A DNA stretch of 32,779 bases from Amoebophrya sp. AT5.2 (Eukaryota > Sar > Dinophyceae > Syndiniales > Amoebophryaceae). Shown piece after piece: positions 30,698 through 32,779 of this stretch. Under the pieces are notes generated by a model that saw only the letters and a list, made by a program, of their open reading frames with translations, was not told where the DNA came from and did no database searches. Position numbers and translations under genes: made by a program. The stretch covers positions 1 through 32,779 of the forward strand of contig RXOD01003989.1 of NCBI GenBank assembly GCA_005223375.1, written 5' to 3'. Every line of letters begins with the position of its first letter. Positions within the stretch are counted from its first letter, which is position 1.

Positions 30698-31307
30698 TGG
30701 CGCTGAAACTGAAAGAATATTTCTACACCTAGTACTAGTAGTAATCTACTTAGTTAGACCTATTTTTTTATAGATTTTCAGTTCTTTCAGTCGTCGTGTT
30801 ACAGTAATGCAGGCTACAGACGCATTCATCTTCGACTTCGACGACGCTGCAGCAGACTCTTCCGTTTCTTTCTCCTCGACCACCGACTCCGCCCCCTACT
30901 AACTCAAAAAAATAATCGTAAGATCGTCCCTGGTGGTTGCTGCACTCCTCTCGGAAAGGGCTTCACCTTCCGTCACTCCACCTCCCTTCCTTGCAGCACT
31001 GCCTCCTGCGCACGGTACTACCTCTAAGGACCACACGACCCTGCGGCCCCCGCCCCAGGAAGGACACCCACGCGATGACGGCGCGATGGGTCTTGTTCCC
31101 GTACCCGTCCCGACTGTGTGGAATAAGTCCGAGTCTGCTGCACATGGTTTTCAACTACATCAAACAAACATGATTCATTCATCTTCAGCACCCAAAATAA
31201 AGGAGCCCACTTCACTCAGCACATCTCATTGTATCGACCGGGCGCAGAGAGAGGCGTGGTTCAGCGAATGGGACGACCATCGGATGCGACCGATCGACAT
31301 TGCATCG
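30698..31307. other. Intergenic between the TBC gene and the J-protein gene
   Basis: About 600 bases with the J-protein promoter and TBC 3' UTR. It contains the palindrome CTAGTACTAG (30729-30738) and a T-run (30764-30770). A plus-strand frame at 30933-31322 is Pro/Ser-rich, overlaps the end of the TBC gene on the opposite strand and is probably not coding. Confidence 0.45.
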
Positions 31308-32779
31308 TCATCTGCTGCCTAGCGCTATGCCCTCGTCTAGTGCAGCTGGGGCCCCCGCCTCCTGATCAAGCACGGGAGAAAGCTCGGCTCCCCGCCTGAA
31401 TTCGGCCTCGCCCGTGTCCCGATTGAAGGCGGAGAATGACACACCGGCCAGCGGGTTCTTTCGCAGCTCCTTTAGTTCGTCTTCTGGCAGAAAAACAGAT
31501 GCCGAGCTGCGGTAGAAGGCGTCGTCCTTACCATCCGAATCCGAATCGTCCGTGTCGTAGTCCAGGTCCTTGTCCTGCTTCTGCCTGTTGTGGTTATTCA
31601 CGTTGCGCGCCACTGCAGCCGCCGTCGGTGTGTAGAAGCGGTCAGCTGGCGGCTCGTCGAGGTCTTGTCGATTAATACCGCCACCTGGTCGTGCCTGTGC
31701 TCGTTGCGCCCCATCCAGGTCCGTGGTGACGTCAACCGAAAGGGAGTTTCTGGCCTGTGGCAGCCCAGTCCCCCAGCTGCCAGGTCTAGTACCCGCGGTA
31801 GCGGATGATGAGGACGCGGTAGCCGCAGAAGCCCCCGCTGCCCTGCCCAGTCGTTGGCTCCAAAACGGCAGAGGCAGACAACCAATAGCAGTGCTGTGGT
31901 CCTCTCCCGCCGTGCCATTCGTCTTCGAGGACGAGTGACTCTCATTTCTCTCCTCCTCGGCATTTTGATGTTGACGCACAGCTGACACAGAGTCTCCTCC
32001 ACGGGCCCCCGCCACATTGCCATCACATCCCTGCGAAGATTCAACATGGTCGACCTCCATCGTCCAGTGGCTAACTTGGTTTTCCAGGTCTTTCGCGATC
32101 ACGAGCCGCAGGCACTCTCGGTCCTCTTCTGGGCGCTCGTGGAAGAACTTGTCGAGCGCGGCCAACAGTTCATTCGACACCGGGAAGTCTTCCTGCGCAA
32201 TTCGGAGGAGCTGCTCGAGCTCGAACAAATCCGTGTAGTCGATGAACGGGGTCGTGGCTCGCTGCTTCGAGCTCTGCCTGCGTGGAGAGCCTCCGCGTTG
32301 CGACGTCGTCGAGTCCCGGGCCGCGTGATTGAGGTTGATGCTGGAGGACGAGCTTGAGCTGCAGCTGCTGGAGTACGAAGAATCTTCTCCGTCCACAACA
32401 TCTCCACCGCCCTTCCTCTCCTGCTCCCGGAGATTCTCGGCTGCTGCTTTCTTCAGGAAGGTTTTCAGCCACTTGAGCAGCAGCTCGAAGTTGTTTTCCA
32501 CCACCACCTTCCCGTCCGCCAGCGCTAGTATTTCTCCCTGCGTCTGGTACAGCAGCGCCAGCCCCACCTGGTACAGGATTTTTTCGCCGCACGCCAGGTA
32601 CAGGTCCCACACGCGCTTCACCGCCGGCTGGGGCAGGTCCGCGGAGAACAGGGTGAGAAACCAGCTCAGCGCGTAGTACTCCGCGGTTATCTCAAAACTC
32701 TGGAGCACGGCGGACACCTTCGGGAGCAGTGCCTTTACGAGGCAGTCGAACTTAAACAGTATGGTGGGACCAGCTGGTA
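31308..32779 (-). CDS. TBC (Rab GTPase-activating) domain protein, N-terminal part outside window
   Basis: Probable GTPase-activating protein for a Rab, in vesicle traffic. The frame is open from the right edge (first complete codon 32775-32777) to TGA at 31308; 489 residues visible. The second half of the TBC domain is present at the start: ILFKFDCLVKALLPKV, then EITAEYYALSWFLTLFSADL (the family's WF-x-T/S-x-F-x3-LP block), VKRVWDLYLACGEKILYQVG and LALLYQTQGEIL. The arginine-finger (IxxDxxR) and glutamine-finger (YxQ) blocks come earlier in the fold and lie outside the window, so catalytic competence cannot be judged. After about residue 95 there is a Ser-rich linker with ten or more Ser in a row broken once, a helical segment (FELEQLLRIAQEDFPVSNE, near 190), and a long acidic, disordered tail with DYDTDDSDSDGKDDAF. 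The true start and any upstream introns are unseen. Confidence 0.87.
   Translation of the reverse strand, partial: PAGPTILFKFDCLVKALLPKVSAVLQSFEITAEYYALSWFLTLFSADLPQPAVKRVWDLYLACGEKILYQVGLALLYQTQGEILALADGKVVVENNFELLLKWLKTFLKKAAAENLREQERKGGGDVVDGEDSSYSSSCSSSSSSSINLNHAARDSTTSQRGGSPRRQSSKQRATTPFIDYTDLFELEQLLRIAQEDFPVSNELLAALDKFFHERPEEDRECLRLVIAKDLENQVSHWTMEVDHVESSQGCDGNVAGARGGDSVSAVRQHQNAEEERNESHSSSKTNGTAGEDHSTAIGCLPLPFWSQRLGRAAGASAATASSSSATAGTRPGSWGTGLPQARNSLSVDVTTDLDGAQRAQARPGGGINRQDLDEPPADRFYTPTAAAVARNVNNHNRQKQDKDLDYDTDDSDSDGKDDAFYRSSASVFLPEDELKELRKNPLAGVSFSAFNRDTGEAEFRRGAELSPVLDQEAGAPAALDEGIALGSR

Noticed and set aside
31436..32676. Several plus-strand frames opposite the TBC gene
   Set aside because: Antisense shadows of a long, clearly coding minus-strand frame.

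Overview
The window looks like nuclear DNA of a protist, most plausibly from the dinoflagellate/alveolate lineage; this placement is inference. Eleven protein-coding genes can be supported. Most contain short GT-AG introns, and all of them, plus one tRNA gene, lie on the minus strand. Such one-way gene runs are known from dinoflagellate chromosomes. Twelve of the fourteen inferred 3' splice sites are followed by G, also a dinoflagellate-like habit. The single-domain voltage-gated channel with EF-hands and the long low-complexity Ser/Gly/Ala tracts fit as well. A compact parasitic dinoflagellate (Syndiniales type), a chromerid or a perkinsid are all possible; I cannot name a species.

Layout from left to right, all transcribed right to left. 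1-1509: CstF-77/Rna14 HAT-repeat polyadenylation factor, 3' end cut by the window edge. 2915-4042: unrecognised coiled-coil protein. 4544-5883: mitochondrial-type GATD3/ES1/ElbB protein in two exons, with a complete selenocysteine tRNA gene (4850-4936) inside its intron. 6346-9591: single-domain voltage-gated cation channel with EF-hands, four exons. 11199-14617: SLC35F/DMT-type ten-helix transporter, two exons split by a 962-bp intron. 15787-17095: ribosomal protein eS6, four exons. 17767-18881: unrecognised four-helix membrane protein, two exons. 20094-22343: cyclin-box protein with a very long disordered N-terminus. 24917-27987: much enlarged RsmE-type rRNA uridine methyltransferase, five exons. 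29468-30697: class B J-domain chaperone whose stop codon lies in a 36-bp inverted repeat. 31308-32779: C-terminal half of a TBC (Rab-GAP) protein, 5' part outside the window.

The genes are mostly housekeeping functions (mRNA 3'-end formation, translation, rRNA modification, chaperone, membrane traffic, ion and solute transport) with no sign of a metabolic operon. The spaces of 0.5 to 2.6 kb between them hold no gene I can recognise.

The most notable structures are the tRNA-Sec nested in the GATD3 intron, the large hairpin over the J-protein stop codon, the expanded RsmE protein, and a uniform intron style (donor always GTA, half of them GTAC). Exon joins were deduced by eye from frame continuity and family similarity, not from transcripts.
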